Shown here: positions 1 through 9,206 of the stretch, one piece after another | How the letters are laid out: every line of letters starts with the position of its first letter | Numbering within the stretch: position 1 is the first letter of the stretch | Source: Methanomassiliicoccales archaeon RumEn M1 | Lineage (GTDB): Archaea; Thermoplasmatota; Thermoplasmata; Methanomassiliicoccales; Methanomassiliicoccaceae | Direction of reading: 5' to 3' | Assembly (NCBI GenBank): GCA_001421185.1 | Contig: LJKK01000123.1 | Location: forward strand, 1-60,874 | Length of the DNA stretch: 60,874 nucleotides | Made by a program: the position numbers and the translations under genes | The notes under the pieces: generated by a model | What the model saw: only the letters and a program-made list of their open reading frames with translations | Database searches by the model: none | Told to the model about the DNA's origin: nothing

Positions 1-165
1 AGGGTGGTGGTCCTGGTCACCGCGGGAACGAGGGACGTCACCTCGCTGCAGGCGGCCGCCGGCAAGGAAAGGGCGATGCACCGCCACCTGGCCCGGTTCA
101 AGGGGACCGGGCTTCCGGTCCCTGGGCCTAGCGGGCCCTCGACATGCCCAGCTCCGCCCTTATGG
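1..165 (+). CDS. C-terminal end of an unidentified protein (partial)
   Basis: Frame 1 is open from the window edge to a TAG at 163-165. It shows the strong G/C bias in third codon positions seen in the real genes here, and the translation begins RVVVLVTAGTRDVTSLQ. The gene starts outside the window and I do not recognise the family. Its last 38 bases overlap the end of the convergent zinc-finger gene. The coding call rests on codon bias only. Confidence 0.4.
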
Positions 166-820
166 TAGGACGGATCTGATGATCGTCGCCCCAGTGGCCC
201 TTGAGATCGCGCCCGAGCTCATCGTCGTCATCGGCGCGGAATATGCTGTTGCAGAACGGGCACTTGATGGCGAACTCGGGGCCGGTCCGTCTGACGTCCT
301 CCAGCTCCTCCCTCGGACGGCTCACTCCGACCACCTTGCCGGCCGCGGTCTCGCCGGCCCGCCTGGTCTCCGCCTCGTAGCCGCCAGCGGACGTGATGTC
401 CTGGCGAGCATGCTCGTCCACCACTCTCGAGGCCGACCTGGCCGATCCCTTCGGCCATATTCGGGACTCGCGCTCCCCCTCGGCAGATTTCCCCCGAATG
501 GTCTCTCGGGCCTTGCCGGCGGTGCCCCTGGTCACCTCCGTCCCCTTCCTCTCCATCCGTTCAGTGGTGGACTCGCCTCTTTCGAACGTTCCCTCCCTGT
601 AGCCTTCCGCCGTTCCCACGGGCCGCTCGACGGTCACATGTCGCGTGACCTCGTAGGTGGACAGTTCCTTGGCCGGTTCGATGCCTTCGTTCATGTCTAT
701 GCATGCCAGCGAGGTCATGCGATGGACTTCCATGAGATGCCGCTTGAACGAGTCCCCCAGCCCGATGGCCTCCGAGGAGCTCACGTCCCTGTCACAGATT
801 GGACACTCTATCTTTGCCAT
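128..820 (-). CDS. two-zinc-finger protein with charged linker
   Basis: This is a hypothetical protein of about 230 residues. Each end carries a C2H2-like finger: CPICDRD...FKRHLMEVH near the N-terminus and CPFCNS...LKGHWGDDH near the C-terminus. The roughly 120 residues between them are rich in Arg, Glu, Gly and Thr and look disordered. The start is the ATG before AKIECPICD, because the eight residues upstream of it in the longer reading frame are not finger-like. No Shine-Dalgarno is visible, so the mRNA may be leaderless. The fingers suggest nucleic-acid or protein binding, but the function is unknown. Confidence 0.7.
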   Translation of the reverse strand: MAKIECPICDRDVSSSEAIGLGDSFKRHLMEVHRMTSLACIDMNEGIEPAKELSTYEVTRHVTVERPVGTAEGYREGTFERGESTTERMERKGTEVTRGTAGKARETIRGKSAEGERESRIWPKGSARSASRVVDEHARQDITSAGGYEAETRRAGETAAGKVVGVSRPREELEDVRRTGPEFAIKCPFCNSIFRADDDDELGRDLKGHWGDDHQIRPTIRAELGMSRAR

Positions 821-961
821 GGGATTACCGCGGCACGTTTGCAAGCCTCGCCGTCATAAGGTTTGCCCGCGATTATCGCGTTACCGCAGTCTTTTACCGG
901 ACATATGGCAGGAACGGTGGGTGCTATGCGCCGGGATGACGGTAAGTGACTCTGACAGGCG

Positions 962-1768
962 TCAATGGGGCCTGTCAAGCTCCTTGAGCGCCTCGTCGGC
1001 GCTGTAGCGCTCGTGCACGATGAGGGAGATGGCCCTCACCATGGCGCTCACGTCCTCTGCCTGGAACACGTTCCGGCCCATGGCCACGCCCGCCGCCCCG
1101 GCCTCGATCGACTCGCTGACCATCTCCAGCAGCTCCCGGGGGGTGGACATGCAGGGGCCCCCCGCCACCACCACGGGCACGGGGCAGCCCTTCGTCACCT
1201 CTCGGAAGGAATCGATGTCGCCCGTGTAGGATGTCTTGACGATGTCCACGCCCGCCTCGGCGGCGGCCCGGGAAGCGATCTTGATGTTCTCCTTGGCGTT
1301 CTCCGGCAGGGCCTTGGCGCCCCGAGGGTACATCATGGCCAGCAACGGCATTCCCCATTCCCGGCACTTGCTGGAGACCATCCCGAGGCTGCTCAACATC
1401 TCGCTCTCGGTGGCCGCGCCGATGTTGATGTGCACCGATACGGCATCGGCGCCCATGCGTATGGCGTCCTCCACCGGCGTGATGAGGACCTTGCTGTCTG
1501 GGTCTGGCGCCAATGAGGTGGAGGCGGAAAGATGGAGAATGAGGCCGATGTCCTTCCCCTTGCGCCGGTGACCGTACAGCGGCAGTCCTATGTGTCCCAG
1601 GACGGCGTTGGCCCCGCCCTCGGCTATGCGGTCCACCGTGTCGCTCATGTCCACCAGGCCCTTGATGGGGCCCAGGCTCATCCCGTGGTCCATGGGCACG
1701 ATGACCGTCCTGCCGGTCCTACGGTCGATTATCCTCTCAAGACGAATGGCCTTGCCGGTGTAGCTCAT
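962..1768 (-). CDS. DhnA-type class I aldolase / ADH synthase family
   Basis: This 268-residue TIM-barrel aldolase belongs to the archaeal fructose-bisphosphate aldolase / 2-amino-3,7-dideoxy-D-threo-hept-6-ulosonate (ADH) synthase family. Visible family features are the N-terminal [11 protein letters not shown], the Schiff-base lysine segment [10 protein letters not shown] and the phosphate-binding VVVAGGP and [12 protein letters not shown]. In methanogens ADH synthase makes a precursor of 3-dehydroquinate for aromatic amino acids, whereas the FBP aldolase relatives act in sugar metabolism. Sequence alone does not separate the two here, and no aroB'-like partner is adjacent. The length is normal for the family. 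Confidence 0.85.
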   Translation of the reverse strand: MSYTGKAIRLERIIDRRTGRTVIVPMDHGMSLGPIKGLVDMSDTVDRIAEGGANAVLGHIGLPLYGHRRKGKDIGLILHLSASTSLAPDPDSKVLITPVEDAIRMGADAVSVHINIGAATESEMLSSLGMVSSKCREWGMPLLAMMYPRGAKALPENAKENIKIASRAAAEAGVDIVKTSYTGDIDSFREVTKGCPVPVVVAGGPCMSTPRELLEMVSESIEAGAAGVAMGRNVFQAEDVSAMVRAISLIVHERYSADEALKELDRPH

Positions 1769-1920
1769 GATGGGACCTCCTCAATGTCCGCCTGCCGCAC
1801 GAGGGAAGGGATCGAGAAGCGGCCTTCGCCCCTCCCAGAACGTGCTGGGACGTATGGGCCGAACGTATGAGCCGGGAGGAGATTAATATTGCCGTGAGCG
1901 CGGGCGGCCGATGGCAGCCT

Positions 1921-2310
1921 TCATCTCTTGGCGTCGATGAGGTCGATGTTGGACCCCCTGGTCAGGATCTGGAACTTGGAGAGCCCGCGGGGTATGCGCA
2001 GAAGGTCCACGTTGCATATCGTCTTGACGCGGGCGCTGAAGGTGGGCCAGTCCACATCATCCGCGAACTCCAGAAGGTCGATGTTCTTCAGCACCACCAT
2101 CCCCTCGACGGATTCCAGATCGTTCTTGGTGACGGTGAGCATGTCCAGATCGCCTATGGTGTACACCGGCGTTCCGGCGGCCTCCATGAACGAGCGCATG
2201 GCCTCGGTGGTTAGCTCCCCGATCGGCACGCCCCGCTTCTTGGCCTCCGCCGCGAACTGCGAATAGACCTCCCCGTCGATGCCTCTAATCGTGACGTCCG
2301 TCAATGACAT
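1921..2310 (-). CDS. small hypothetical protein with RHH-like N-terminus
   Basis: This is a protein of about 129 residues. Its first 45 residues (SLTDVTIRGIDGEVYSQFAA...) look like a ribbon-helix-helix strand and helix, as in antitoxin-type or CopG-type proteins. The remainder contains two hydrophobic strands (MVVLKNIDLLEF and FQILTRGSNIDLI). The chosen ATG follows a GGGGGA run, and a longer start at 2337 is possible. It overlaps the end of the upstream membrane-protein gene by 26 bases, so the two are probably co-transcribed. Its function is unknown, and DNA binding is inferred. Confidence 0.65.
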   Translation of the reverse strand: MSLTDVTIRGIDGEVYSQFAAEAKKRGVPIGELTTEAMRSFMEAAGTPVYTIGDLDMLTVTKNDLESVEGMVVLKNIDLLEFADDVDWPTFSARVKTICNVDLLRIPRGLSKFQILTRGSNIDLIDAKR

Positions 2311-2656
2311 TCCCCCGGCTTGCTGATGCTCCCTCATGGATGGCCACTCTAATGATAAAGACTACGCCCACCAGGGTCAGCAGGAGGGAGCAGAACAGGG
2401 GTATGGAGGGAGGATACCCCACCAGGGCCAGGGCCCATAGGCCACCGGCGAGGGCCAGGCACATCCCCGTCATAAGGCCCATGGCAGTGCCGATGGCTTC
2501 GTGGCGCCGCCCCAGGAGGGAGCGGACCTCAAGGATACGCTTGCTTGAGCGCATCATCGGGGCGCGGTCGTTCTTCAGCCATGCATGCTCGGGATCGTGG
2601 TTGGCAGGGGTAATTCTCACCGTTGTCACCATTATCACCGTATGCATATTAGGCAT
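2285..2656 (-). CDS. small membrane protein, two TM segments
   Basis: This 123-residue protein has a basic cytoplasmic-looking N-terminal half (KNDRAPMMRSSKRILEVRSLLGRRHE). Two hydrophobic helices follow, at about residues 55-78 (MGLMTGMCLALAGGLWALAL) and 83-105 (IPLFCSLLLTLVGVVFIIRV). Its 3' end overlaps the start of the ribbon-helix-helix-like gene. An internal ATG at 2632 preceded by GGTGAT is an alternative start. No family is recognised and its role is unknown. Confidence 0.55.
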   Translation of the reverse strand: MPNMHTVIMVTTVRITPANHDPEHAWLKNDRAPMMRSSKRILEVRSLLGRRHEAIGTAMGLMTGMCLALAGGLWALALVGYPPSIPLFCSLLLTLVGVVFIIRVAIHEGASASRGNVIDGRHD

Positions 2657-2863
2657 ATTTGTACCTATCTACTTCGCCGTCGAACGGTCGACGCTCGGGC
2701 CGATGGTCGAGAACGGCGCGGGTCGCCGAGCCAGCCGAGACCGCTCGCCGCCATGAAGGGACATCTAGCAAAGATGGTGCCTGCAGGGCATTGAACGATG
2801 ATATGAACGGATACGTGCGTACAATCTCACGGAAAAGGCGGTTTCTTGCCGCTCGTTCATCCA

Positions 2864-3457
2864 ATGGAACATATACTTGACCATGTTTACCGTATCAGGG
2901 GCGTTACCATCTCGAACTATACCATTCAGAACGTTGTTGCATCCGCGAGCCTGGGCATTGAGCTTGACCTCAACACCCTCGCGCTCCACCTCAATGGGGC
3001 GGAGTACGACCCCCAGGTATTCCCGGGACTGGTTTACAGGCTCAAGGACCCAAAGACCGCCACGCTTCTGTTCCGCAGCGGAAAGCTGGTGTGCACCGGG
3101 GCCAAGACCCACGACCAGGTCAGGAAGACCATCGAGACGGTCGTGGCCAACATACGTAAGGCGGGTGTGGAGATAGCTAAGGCGCCGGTGTTCGAGGTAC
3201 AGAACATCGTCGCCTCGGCAGACCTGGGCCAGCCGGTCAACCTGACCTCGGTCGTGATCTCCCTGGGCCTGGAGAGGGTGGAGTACGAGCCTGAGGTGTT
3301 CCCCGGCCTGGTGTATCGCATGACCGAGCCCAAGGTGGTGATCCTCTTGTTCGGCTCGGGCCGCCTGGTGTGCACCGGGGCCAGACAGCCGTCCGATGTG
3401 GAAGAGGCCGTTGAGAAGATCACCGAGGAGCTTCGTTCGGCCGAGCTGCTGGTCTGA
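2864..3457 (+). CDS. tbp: TATA-binding protein (TBP)
   Basis: This is the archaeal general transcription factor that binds the TATA box and recruits TFB and RNA polymerase. It is built from two imperfect repeats, each starting YTIQNVVASASLG or FEVQNIVASADLG and carrying FPGLVYR followed by LLFxSGxLVCTGA. That is the signature of the TBP saddle. I chose the ATG at 2864 over an upstream TTG, giving 197 residues, slightly longer than the usual 180-190. A roughly 10-residue N-terminal extension precedes the first strand. It is a single gene with a promoter in the 200-base gap upstream. Confidence 0.93.
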   Translation: MEHILDHVYRIRGVTISNYTIQNVVASASLGIELDLNTLALHLNGAEYDPQVFPGLVYRLKDPKTATLLFRSGKLVCTGAKTHDQVRKTIETVVANIRKAGVEIAKAPVFEVQNIVASADLGQPVNLTSVVISLGLERVEYEPEVFPGLVYRMTEPKVVILLFGSGRLVCTGARQPSDVEEAVEKITEELRSAELLV

Positions 3458-3516
3458 GCGTCCGGACCCATGAGTCGGAGGAACGAGATGCGTGGTCGGT
3501 CTGACCGGAGGTTGTA

Positions 3517-4607
3517 ATGTCCTATCGTGATGACCTGAAGGGATACTTCGCCCTCGGCAGGAAGGAGGCCTTGGGACTGGCGGCATGCATCCTCCTGGCC
3601 GCCGCCTCGTATGTCGTCACCAGGGGAACGCTGTTCGAGAACGGCCCTCGCGTCCTGCCGGCCGAGCTGTTCATCTCCGATCCTGTATTCTCGGCATTGG
3701 CCAAGGTGGGCCCCATCGTTCTCGCGCTGCTACTGGGGCTGCCCATCGCCCTCAGGACGCTCTTTCCGGGGGCGGCTTACTCGGGCAAGTACCTCCTCCG
3801 GATCGCCATCGCCCTCATGGGGGCGCGGGTCACCGTCGACGTGCTGTCGGGGGCGTCCCCCACTGGGATGATCATCATAGTGGCCACGATGGTGGTCGTC
3901 ATCGCTATGGCACTACGCCTTGGCAGAAAACTGAAGCTGGATGACGACGCCTCCGCCCTGATCGGCACCGGCAATGCGGTATGCGGCGTCTCGGCCTGCT
4001 TGAGCGTGGCGCCGGTCGTCGAGGCCAAGCCCCATAATCTCCACGCCGTCATAGGCGTGATCAGCCTGCTCGGCCTCATAGGCGTGTTCTTCGTTCCCTG
4101 GCTTGCCTCGATCGCTGGCCTCGACGATGCTCAATCGGCCGTGCTGATCGGCGGCTCGCTTCACGAGATCGGGAACGTCGTCCCGGCCGCCGACATCTAC
4201 ACCGGCACCCTGGGCGGGGGCGACATCCTGGGCCTTGTTCTTGCTTACAAGATGGTTCGGGTGGGCTTGCTGGTGGTGGTCGCCTACGGCCTGGCGCGCC
4301 TGTTCTCCCAGCGGGCAGGGGCCGCGGAGGGCGTGCCGGTGAAGCCGCAGGGCTTCCTGCTGGCCTCGTGGCGATAGCCGTGGTGGTCTCCCTGCTCCTG
4401 GTCCTGGAACCCCAAACGGGCGAGCTCGTCAGGACCGCCCTGATCAATGTGTCGGCCTCCGTGCTGACGATCGCCATGGCCGGGGTGGGGCTGGCCATGG
4501 ACCTCCGGCAGACCATCAGTGCGGGGAGGCGCCTCCTGCCCGTCACCGGCCTCGTGTGGCTCGCCCAGCTGCTGCTCCTCATGGTGCTAATCGTGCTCTT
4601 TGTCTAG
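3517..4607 (+). CDS. YeiH-family membrane transporter (frameshifted)
   Basis: This is a PF03601 (YeiH, putative sulfate exporter) family integral membrane protein with about ten hydrophobic helices. Family motifs visible are LGLPIALRTLFPGAAYSGKYLLRIAIALMG (shortened here to its recognisable parts), GTGNAVCGVSA and IGGSLHEIGNVV. The reading frame breaks near 4366. Frame 1 ends LLASWR-stop, while the +1 frame continues AIAVVVSLLLVLEPQTG to a TAG at 4605-4607. Restoring one T in GCCTCGTGG gives a seamless 363-residue protein of normal length. This is probably a sequencing error rather than a pseudogene. The substrate is unknown. Confidence 0.8.
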
Positions 4608-5103
4608 ACCAAGGGACGAAGCGGGATGGCTCGTTCATCCGCCTGCCGTAGAAAGAGAGGAAGAGGTCAGGGTCCCGCTCACCAGGGGCGTCCCGGGATA
4701 TGATCGTCTGTTGCGGAGGGCGGTCATTCTCCCCGTGCGCACAGCGTACCTATTGGTCGCCCGAACAGGGCGGTAAGGAGGCACAGCAGCGCGGCTCTTC
4801 CCCAGGTGCAAATGTAGCCGGACATGTCGCCCATAGGCCTTGAGTGAACTTTGAGAGGGTCGGGACGCAGCGGTCTGATCCAATCGACCTTCGGACCATC
4901 TGACGAGCGTATGATCCATGATGAGGATGAGTAATGATATGGGTAGCTGACAGATAGTATTAAATCATGAACGAGTATTGTATAGTGCGGGACTAGCATC
5001 CCATCGCTGGGGGGGAACGTGGCGGGTTGATTCCCACACTTCCGACCTGTCACCGCCCCCGGCGTTCTAATGGCCTGTTTTAATAAAAATGAAGGGAAGG
5101 GGT
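4608..5103. other. intergenic region without a supported gene
   Basis: This stretch between the YeiH-type gene and the integrase gene holds only short overlapping frames without codon bias or recognisable motifs. It is less GC-rich from about 4900 onward. An RTGATGA-like element (around 4918) and a CTGA (around 4948) occur, but their spacing does not fit a C/D-box guide RNA. I see no duplicate of the tRNA-Leu 3' end that would mark an attachment site. Confidence 0.5.
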
Positions 5104-6006
5104 TTAGAAAAGGTTGGGCACGGCGGAATCATACTGCTCCCGCATCGCCTCACTATTCACGTGCAAGTAGATTTCCGTGGTGCTGATCTTGTTATGCCCC
5201 ATCATTTTCGAGAGGTGGAAAATGTCGCACCCGTTACCCACCATGGCGGTGGCGAAGCTGTGCCTCAGCATGTGAGGCGTGACCTTGCGATCTATGCCTG
5301 CCCGTTCGCCACACCTCGCTATGGTGTCGGCAGCGGCGTTGGCGCTCCACCTCCCGCCCCGCTGTGACAGGAAAAGGGGATCGGTGGGCTTTGGATTCCT
5401 GTGGTACGCCTCCAGGTACAGCTTGAGAACGGTAATCAGATCGTCCGACATAGGCACTTCCCTCTCCTTGTCGAACTTGGCGTGTTTGACGTGTAGCACC
5501 TTGCCTTCAAAATCCACGTCCCGTATGTTGAGGCCCAGGGCTTCCCTAAGTCTAAGCCCTGTGGTGCAGTACAGCGTGATTAGGGCACTTTCCCGGAGAT
5601 TGCGGGTGGCCCTGACCAACTTCCTCATCTCGTCCTGCGTCAGGTAGGACGGCAGCTTGCGGGAGCCACGGGGCTTGCGGAACGAATACAGGTTGCCATG
5701 TGGGTCACGTATGCCCAGGAACTCCAAGTACAGTTCAAGGGATCGTAGGACGTGCCGCTTGTAGGACTTGGACCAATCGGACTGAATAATGTAGGTCTGA
5801 AGGCGGGGCACATCCGATTGGGCAGGCTTCACACAATCGGTGCGGAGCAGCAGGCCGTTCGCATAGTACGAAAGATTTTGGGCATAGTCGGCGTCCAACG
5901 CCTTCTCCACCGTCAGCCACGTGAGAAAATCCTGTCCCCATTCGTTTACAGTACATAGACACAAATCTTGTGTCGTTTTCCTTACCTTTTTCTTCCCTCT
6001 TGCCAT
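5104..6006 (-). CDS. tyrosine recombinase / integrase (Xer-like)
   Basis: This 300-residue site-specific recombinase has an N-terminal SAM-like core-binding half (about residues 20-125) and a C-terminal catalytic half. The catalytic residues are visible: Arg in TTGLRLREAL, HxxR in HMLRHSFAT, a second His in MMGHNKISTTEIYLH, and the nucleophile Tyr in that same segment. The ATG at 6006 is preceded by GGAGG at good spacing, so the longer start at 6027 is less likely. It sits 100 bases from the 3' end of tRNA-Leu, the usual integration site for mobile elements. However, no cargo or att repeat is seen, so it could equally be a resident XerA-like protein. Confidence 0.88.
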   Translation of the reverse strand: MARGKKKVRKTTQDLCLCTVNEWGQDFLTWLTVEKALDADYAQNLSYYANGLLLRTDCVKPAQSDVPRLQTYIIQSDWSKSYKRHVLRSLELYLEFLGIRDPHGNLYSFRKPRGSRKLPSYLTQDEMRKLVRATRNLRESALITLYCTTGLRLREALGLNIRDVDFEGKVLHVKHAKFDKEREVPMSDDLITVLKLYLEAYHRNPKPTDPLFLSQRGGRWSANAAADTIARCGERAGIDRKVTPHMLRHSFATAMVGNGCDIFHLSKMMGHNKISTTEIYLHVNSEAMREQYDSAVPNLF

Positions 6007-6107
6007 ATCCAGATACCTCCGGGACAAGACGGAACGGCCCTTTTTAGCGGCTTGTGATTTTATAAGCCGCCCCCTTATAATTAAGGGGTGTTTAGTGAGG
6101 AGCCAGA

Positions 6108-6194
6108 TGGTGCAGGGGAAGGGATTTGAACCCTCGGACCACTAAGGACAAGGCCCTCAACCTTGCGCCGTTGGCCAAGCTTGGCTACCCCTGC
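6108..6194 (-). tRNA. tRNA-Leu (anticodon GAG), CCA encoded
   Basis: The complement reads GCAGGGGTAGCC...CCCTGC-A-CCA with a seven-pair acceptor stem, a D arm and a five-pair anticodon stem CAAGG/CCTTG closing the loop TTGAGGG (anticodon GAG). It has a long class II variable arm and a T arm with loop TTCAAAT. The length is 87 nt and the 3' CCA is encoded. It lies just upstream of the integrase gene on the same strand. Confidence 0.95.
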
Positions 6195-6293
6195 GTTAGG
6201 CAGCACAATACGGGGGCCATTAATTAACTTTTCCTTCCCCCACGGGACTGTGGACGTTCCCCGGTGTGACCGGCGAGCTCCGCGTTGGGACGT

Positions 6294-7004
6294 TCACGGG
6301 CCTCCGAACCGGAAGATGTTCACGATGGCGTGGCATCGGCAGGATGTTGCTATGCCCACGGTCATGCCCTCCTTTATCTCTCCCAAGGTATCGAGCATCA
6401 TCCTCACATCGCTTCCTCGGATCGCCCCCGCCCTGGAACCGAAGGTCGTCATGACGCATCGCCGGTCCACCGACCCTGCCAGGGCCTCGTCTACCAGCTG
6501 ATGCATGGACGTCAGTTCCTTGCCTGTCACCGAACAGATAGAGGGTTGCGAGCAACCCTCTCGACAGACCATGCCGGACGGCATGTGGCTGGCAACCAGC
6601 ACCCCTTGGACGCTGTCGAGGAGCTGTACGGACCCGTTTGGGAGGGCGTCGACCACCTTCAGGAGGGGGGCTCCGAACGGATGGAGGGGACGGTAGGTCC
6701 TGATCGACCATGCCATGGCCAGGTGGGCGGCGAGGTGGCCGGGCATGGCGGGCACCACCCGGTCCGGGGTCCATCGCTGCAGCACATCAACCAGGACCTC
6801 GATCCCGTCGCCCTTGATGAATATCGCCTGATCCTGGCCATAGTCCAGGACCTTGTCGGGGCTATCGGTCGAACATAGGCATAGTGATCTTGCCAGACAG
6901 TCCTCCCTTGGGTCCACCACCAGTACTCTAAAGCCGTCGTCCAGTAGGTCCTGGGTCGCCAGACGGCCGATCTCGCCACCACCTAGGCAAATAGCGGTCG
7001 ACAT
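6294..7004 (-). CDS. conserved archaeal protein with Rossmann-like N-terminus
   Basis: This protein of about 236 residues begins with a dinucleotide-binding type segment, AICLGGGEIGRLATQDLLDDG, followed by VLVVDPREDC. A distinctive Cys-rich stretch, GMVCREGCSQPSICSVTGK, lies near residue 150, and a C-terminal FGSRAGAIRGSDV segment follows. The fold resembles TrkA-N/NAD-binding proteins, and the Cys cluster may bind metal. I do not know a characterised homologue. The start is either the ATG at 7004 or a GTG at 7013. It is a single gene, with the RNase P RNA gene divergent upstream. Confidence 0.7.
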   Translation of the reverse strand: MSTAICLGGGEIGRLATQDLLDDGFRVLVVDPREDCLARSLCLCSTDSPDKVLDYGQDQAIFIKGDGIEVLVDVLQRWTPDRVVPAMPGHLAAHLAMAWSIRTYRPLHPFGAPLLKVVDALPNGSVQLLDSVQGVLVASHMPSGMVCREGCSQPSICSVTGKELTSMHQLVDEALAGSVDRRCVMTTFGSRAGAIRGSDVRMMLDTLGEIKEGMTVGIATSCRCHAIVNIFRFGGP

Positions 7005-7093
7005 GACATTCACGCTATAGGCTTCGATTTAGAAAAATCCTGGTACAATGGAGGGATGTCATCCTGCCGTTCGACCTTCCTTCCAACCTCATA

Positions 7094-7102
7094 GTTAAAT
7101 AT
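7094..7102 (+). promoter_or_regulatory. TATA box of the RNase P RNA gene
   Basis: The sequence GTTAAATAT lies about 26 bases before the 5' strand of helix P1. This is the expected archaeal TATA spacing for a transcript starting near 7124. Confidence 0.55.
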
Positions 7103-7123
7103 GACGGTGTTCTTGGACAGGCT

Positions 7124-7421
7124 GGTCAGGAGAGGGAGGGCGGCCGACGGTAGGGCGAAAGCCCAGCTGAGGAAGGTCCCCCCTCCATGAGAAGGTGGCC
7201 TACGCAAGTGGGCTGGTGAGAGCCAGGGCAAGGGCGCAGAAACGACACAGCCCGGACCGAGGATGATTCGATGACGATGACGTTGGTCCGGGATTTGGTG
7301 AAACGGCGACTCCCCACCGGAGCAAGCCCAAACAGTCGGGGTGACCACTCGGGACCGACGGGTAGGGTGCTTAGTTGAATGCCGCCTGAAACAGAAGGGG
7401 GCCTACTACCCTCACCTGACC
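7124..7421 (+). ncRNA. rnpB: RNase P RNA (archaeal)
   Basis: This is the catalytic RNA that removes tRNA 5' leaders. The 5' GGTCAGGAGAGGG pairs with the 3' CCCTCACCTGACC to form helix P1 with one mismatch, which fixes both ends and a length of about 298 nt. Conserved blocks are visible in order: CR-I GAGGAAGGTCC, then ACGACACAGCCCGG, GGTGAAACGGCGA with GGAGCAAGCCCAAACAG, GGGTAGGGTGCTTAGTTGAATG, and CR-V ACAGAAGGGGGCCTAC. A short T run follows at 7427-7432 and probably terminates transcription. No protein gene in this interval is credible. Confidence 0.93.
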
Positions 7422-7665
7422 CCTCGCTTTTTCCGCAATAAAAGATATCGGCGCTTATTTTTCTACAGCCAGCCAAGCGGTCCAACCTCACCCGGATGAT
7501 GAGCAATCGACGAAAAGCTGACCGAAGATTTACAATTGTATTAAAAGCTAGATTCTATTATCGCTCCTTTTGCGGTATAATTCCATAATAAAGGAATATT
7601 TGGCGGGAAACAGGTTAATAGGGACTTGAGATTGCAGGATGCAAGGGTGAATTGGAGGAGAAATA

Positions 7666-8139
7666 GTGAAGCTGACGCAAGGAAAGTTCTATCTGTTCGA
7701 GGAAAGAGTGCCGCTGCGAACCCATCAGGTGTTGAGGAAGGAGCTGGACAAGGGACGTAAGACCTTGTACATCTCGAAGAACCCGCCAAGATTGCTGCGT
7801 ACGCAGCTGGATTTCGACGAGACCCGGCTATCGACCATGTGGCTCAGCGCCCGACCGAGCCCCGAGTGCATTCCCCCGATGAACTTGAACATTTTTGAGA
7901 AGAACATCATGGACTTCCTGGAGGAGAACCACGACGGCATCGTGGTCCTCAACGGCCTCGACGTCCTGGAGATGTGGAACGGGTTCAGGCCCGTGCTTGA
8001 TGTACTGGCCCGGACCCAGGAGCGGGTCAATTCCAACGGCAGCAATCTCCTGATCAGCCTGGACCCGCACAACCACTACCCGGAGAAGTTGGTCAAGCTG
8101 GAGGATATCTCCGACGAGGTCATCTCCAGCTACGCTTGA
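7666..8139 (+). CDS. DUF835 protein (first of three)
   Basis: This is a 157-residue archaeal DUF835 protein. The diagnostic C-terminal half reads GIVVLNGLDVLEMWNGFRPVLDVLARTQERV then LLISLDPHNHYPEKLVKLE, preceded by an RLSTMWLS strand. The GTG start at 7666 is preceded by GGAGGAG at good spacing. Related proteins are encoded at 10728 and 11221. DUF835 domains often occur with signal-transduction domains, and this one stands alone. No enzymatic residues are evident, and its role is unknown. Confidence 0.8.
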   Translation: MKLTQGKFYLFEERVPLRTHQVLRKELDKGRKTLYISKNPPRLLRTQLDFDETRLSTMWLSARPSPECIPPMNLNIFEKNIMDFLEENHDGIVVLNGLDVLEMWNGFRPVLDVLARTQERVNSNGSNLLISLDPHNHYPEKLVKLEDISDEVISSYA

Positions 8140-8179
8140 GCAGGGCAATCAATAAGGCCCGACTAGCCGTTCGCCCCTC

Positions 8180-9053
8180 ATGGACCCTCGACTGCAGGCA
8201 ATCGCGAGCGCTGTGGCCAGCGACGCCCATTCGGGAGCGTCGGAGATGCTTACCAAAGCGGCCGGGTCGATCCTCGCCCTTCCCGAGGACGTCTACGCCT
8301 TGCCGTCCTCGGAATGGACGGCGTTCGGCATCGAGCTGCACAGGGGCAAGCCGAGCATTGCCACGCTCTTCAATCTGGCCAACGTCATCATGCTCGAGGC
8401 CGAGGCGGGGCCGGAAGGCGTTAGGGGGATCCGTCGAGCGGTCGAGGACCTGATGGAGCGGGAGAGGCGCTCGGTGACGGAGATGGCCCGAACGGCCGCG
8501 GAGGCGATCGACGCCGACTGGATCATCACCACGTCCTACTCCAGCACGGTGAGCGCCATACTAGGTTCGATCGCGTCCCGCCGTTCGCTCAGGGTGACGG
8601 TCGCGGAATCGTTTCCGGGCGGCGAGGGGCGGCAGTTCGCCCATAGGCTGTGGGACATGGGCATAGAATCAGAGATCATACCGGATTCCAACGTGTTCGC
8701 CAGAGCGGCGAGGGCGGACTGCGCCCTCACCGGGGGGGACTCCCTGACGCCCCAGGGGCTAGTGAACAAGGTGGGCACCAGGGCCCTGGTGGAGGCCGCC
8801 CGCTGCCATGACCGGCCAGCGTACGGGGCGTGCGGGCAGAGCAAGTTCTCCCCGGTGGCTCTGACCGACATGGTCGTGGCGGAGAGCACCGCGTCGGACG
8901 GCCCCTCGGAAAGGTCCCAAGTGTTCGAGAGCACTCCCCTAGAGAGGTTCACACGCATCATAACGGAGGACGGTATCTTCACCCCCCGGCGGTCTCGAAG
9001 AGCTGCTGCAAGGACGCAGATTGGCATCGGGATGGTCATCCCTGGCCCCATGA
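8180..9053 (+). CDS. eIF-2B alpha / ribose-1,5-bisphosphate isomerase family (frameshifted near end)
   Basis: This is a PF01008-family protein of about 290 residues. An N-terminal helical part runs to about residue 100. The Rossmann-like part follows with WIITTSYSSTVSAIL, VTVAESFPGGEGRQFA, the GGDSLTPQGLVNKVGT motif and FTRIITEDGIFTP near the end. Archaeal members include ribose-1,5-bisphosphate isomerase of the AMP pathway and regulatory eIF2B-like proteins, and I cannot choose between them. After residue ~268 the raw frame becomes Arg-rich nonsense. Removing one C from the C6 run at 8982-8987 gives GGLEELLQGRRLASG and a stop at 9051-9053, a normal ending for the family. Confidence 0.78.
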
Positions 9054-9175
9054 GATCGAGGCCAGCGGAGGGTCGAAGAGGTTTCCATTTTTCCCATCCG
9101 CGATCGTCTCCACCCGGACGAAAGCGTCAGATTGATGACATGAATGTACATATAAATACATCAATACGCAAAAGT

Positions 9176-9182
9176 GTTATAT
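9176..9182 (+). promoter_or_regulatory. TATA box of trpB2
   Basis: The TTATATA element begins about 30 bases before the ATG at 9207, so the transcript would be essentially leaderless. A second TATA-like ACATATAAATAC lies about 30 bases further upstream, flanked by the inverted pentamers TGATG and CATCA. Confidence 0.5.
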
Positions 9183-9206
9183 ACGGTCCTTGACTTCCCC
9201 ATACTC

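Noticed and set aside
4918-4951. C/D-box guide RNA
   Set aside because: ATGATGA and CTGA occur, but the distance is too short for two guides and no convincing C'/D' pair is seen.
4608-6200. Integrated element bounded by att repeats at tRNA-Leu
   Set aside because: An integrase lies beside the tRNA, but I find no second copy of the tRNA 3' end and no cargo genes.
7010-7506. Minus-strand open frames between 7.0 and 7.5 kb
   Set aside because: They are antisense to the RNase P RNA, which explains the conservation-like composition.
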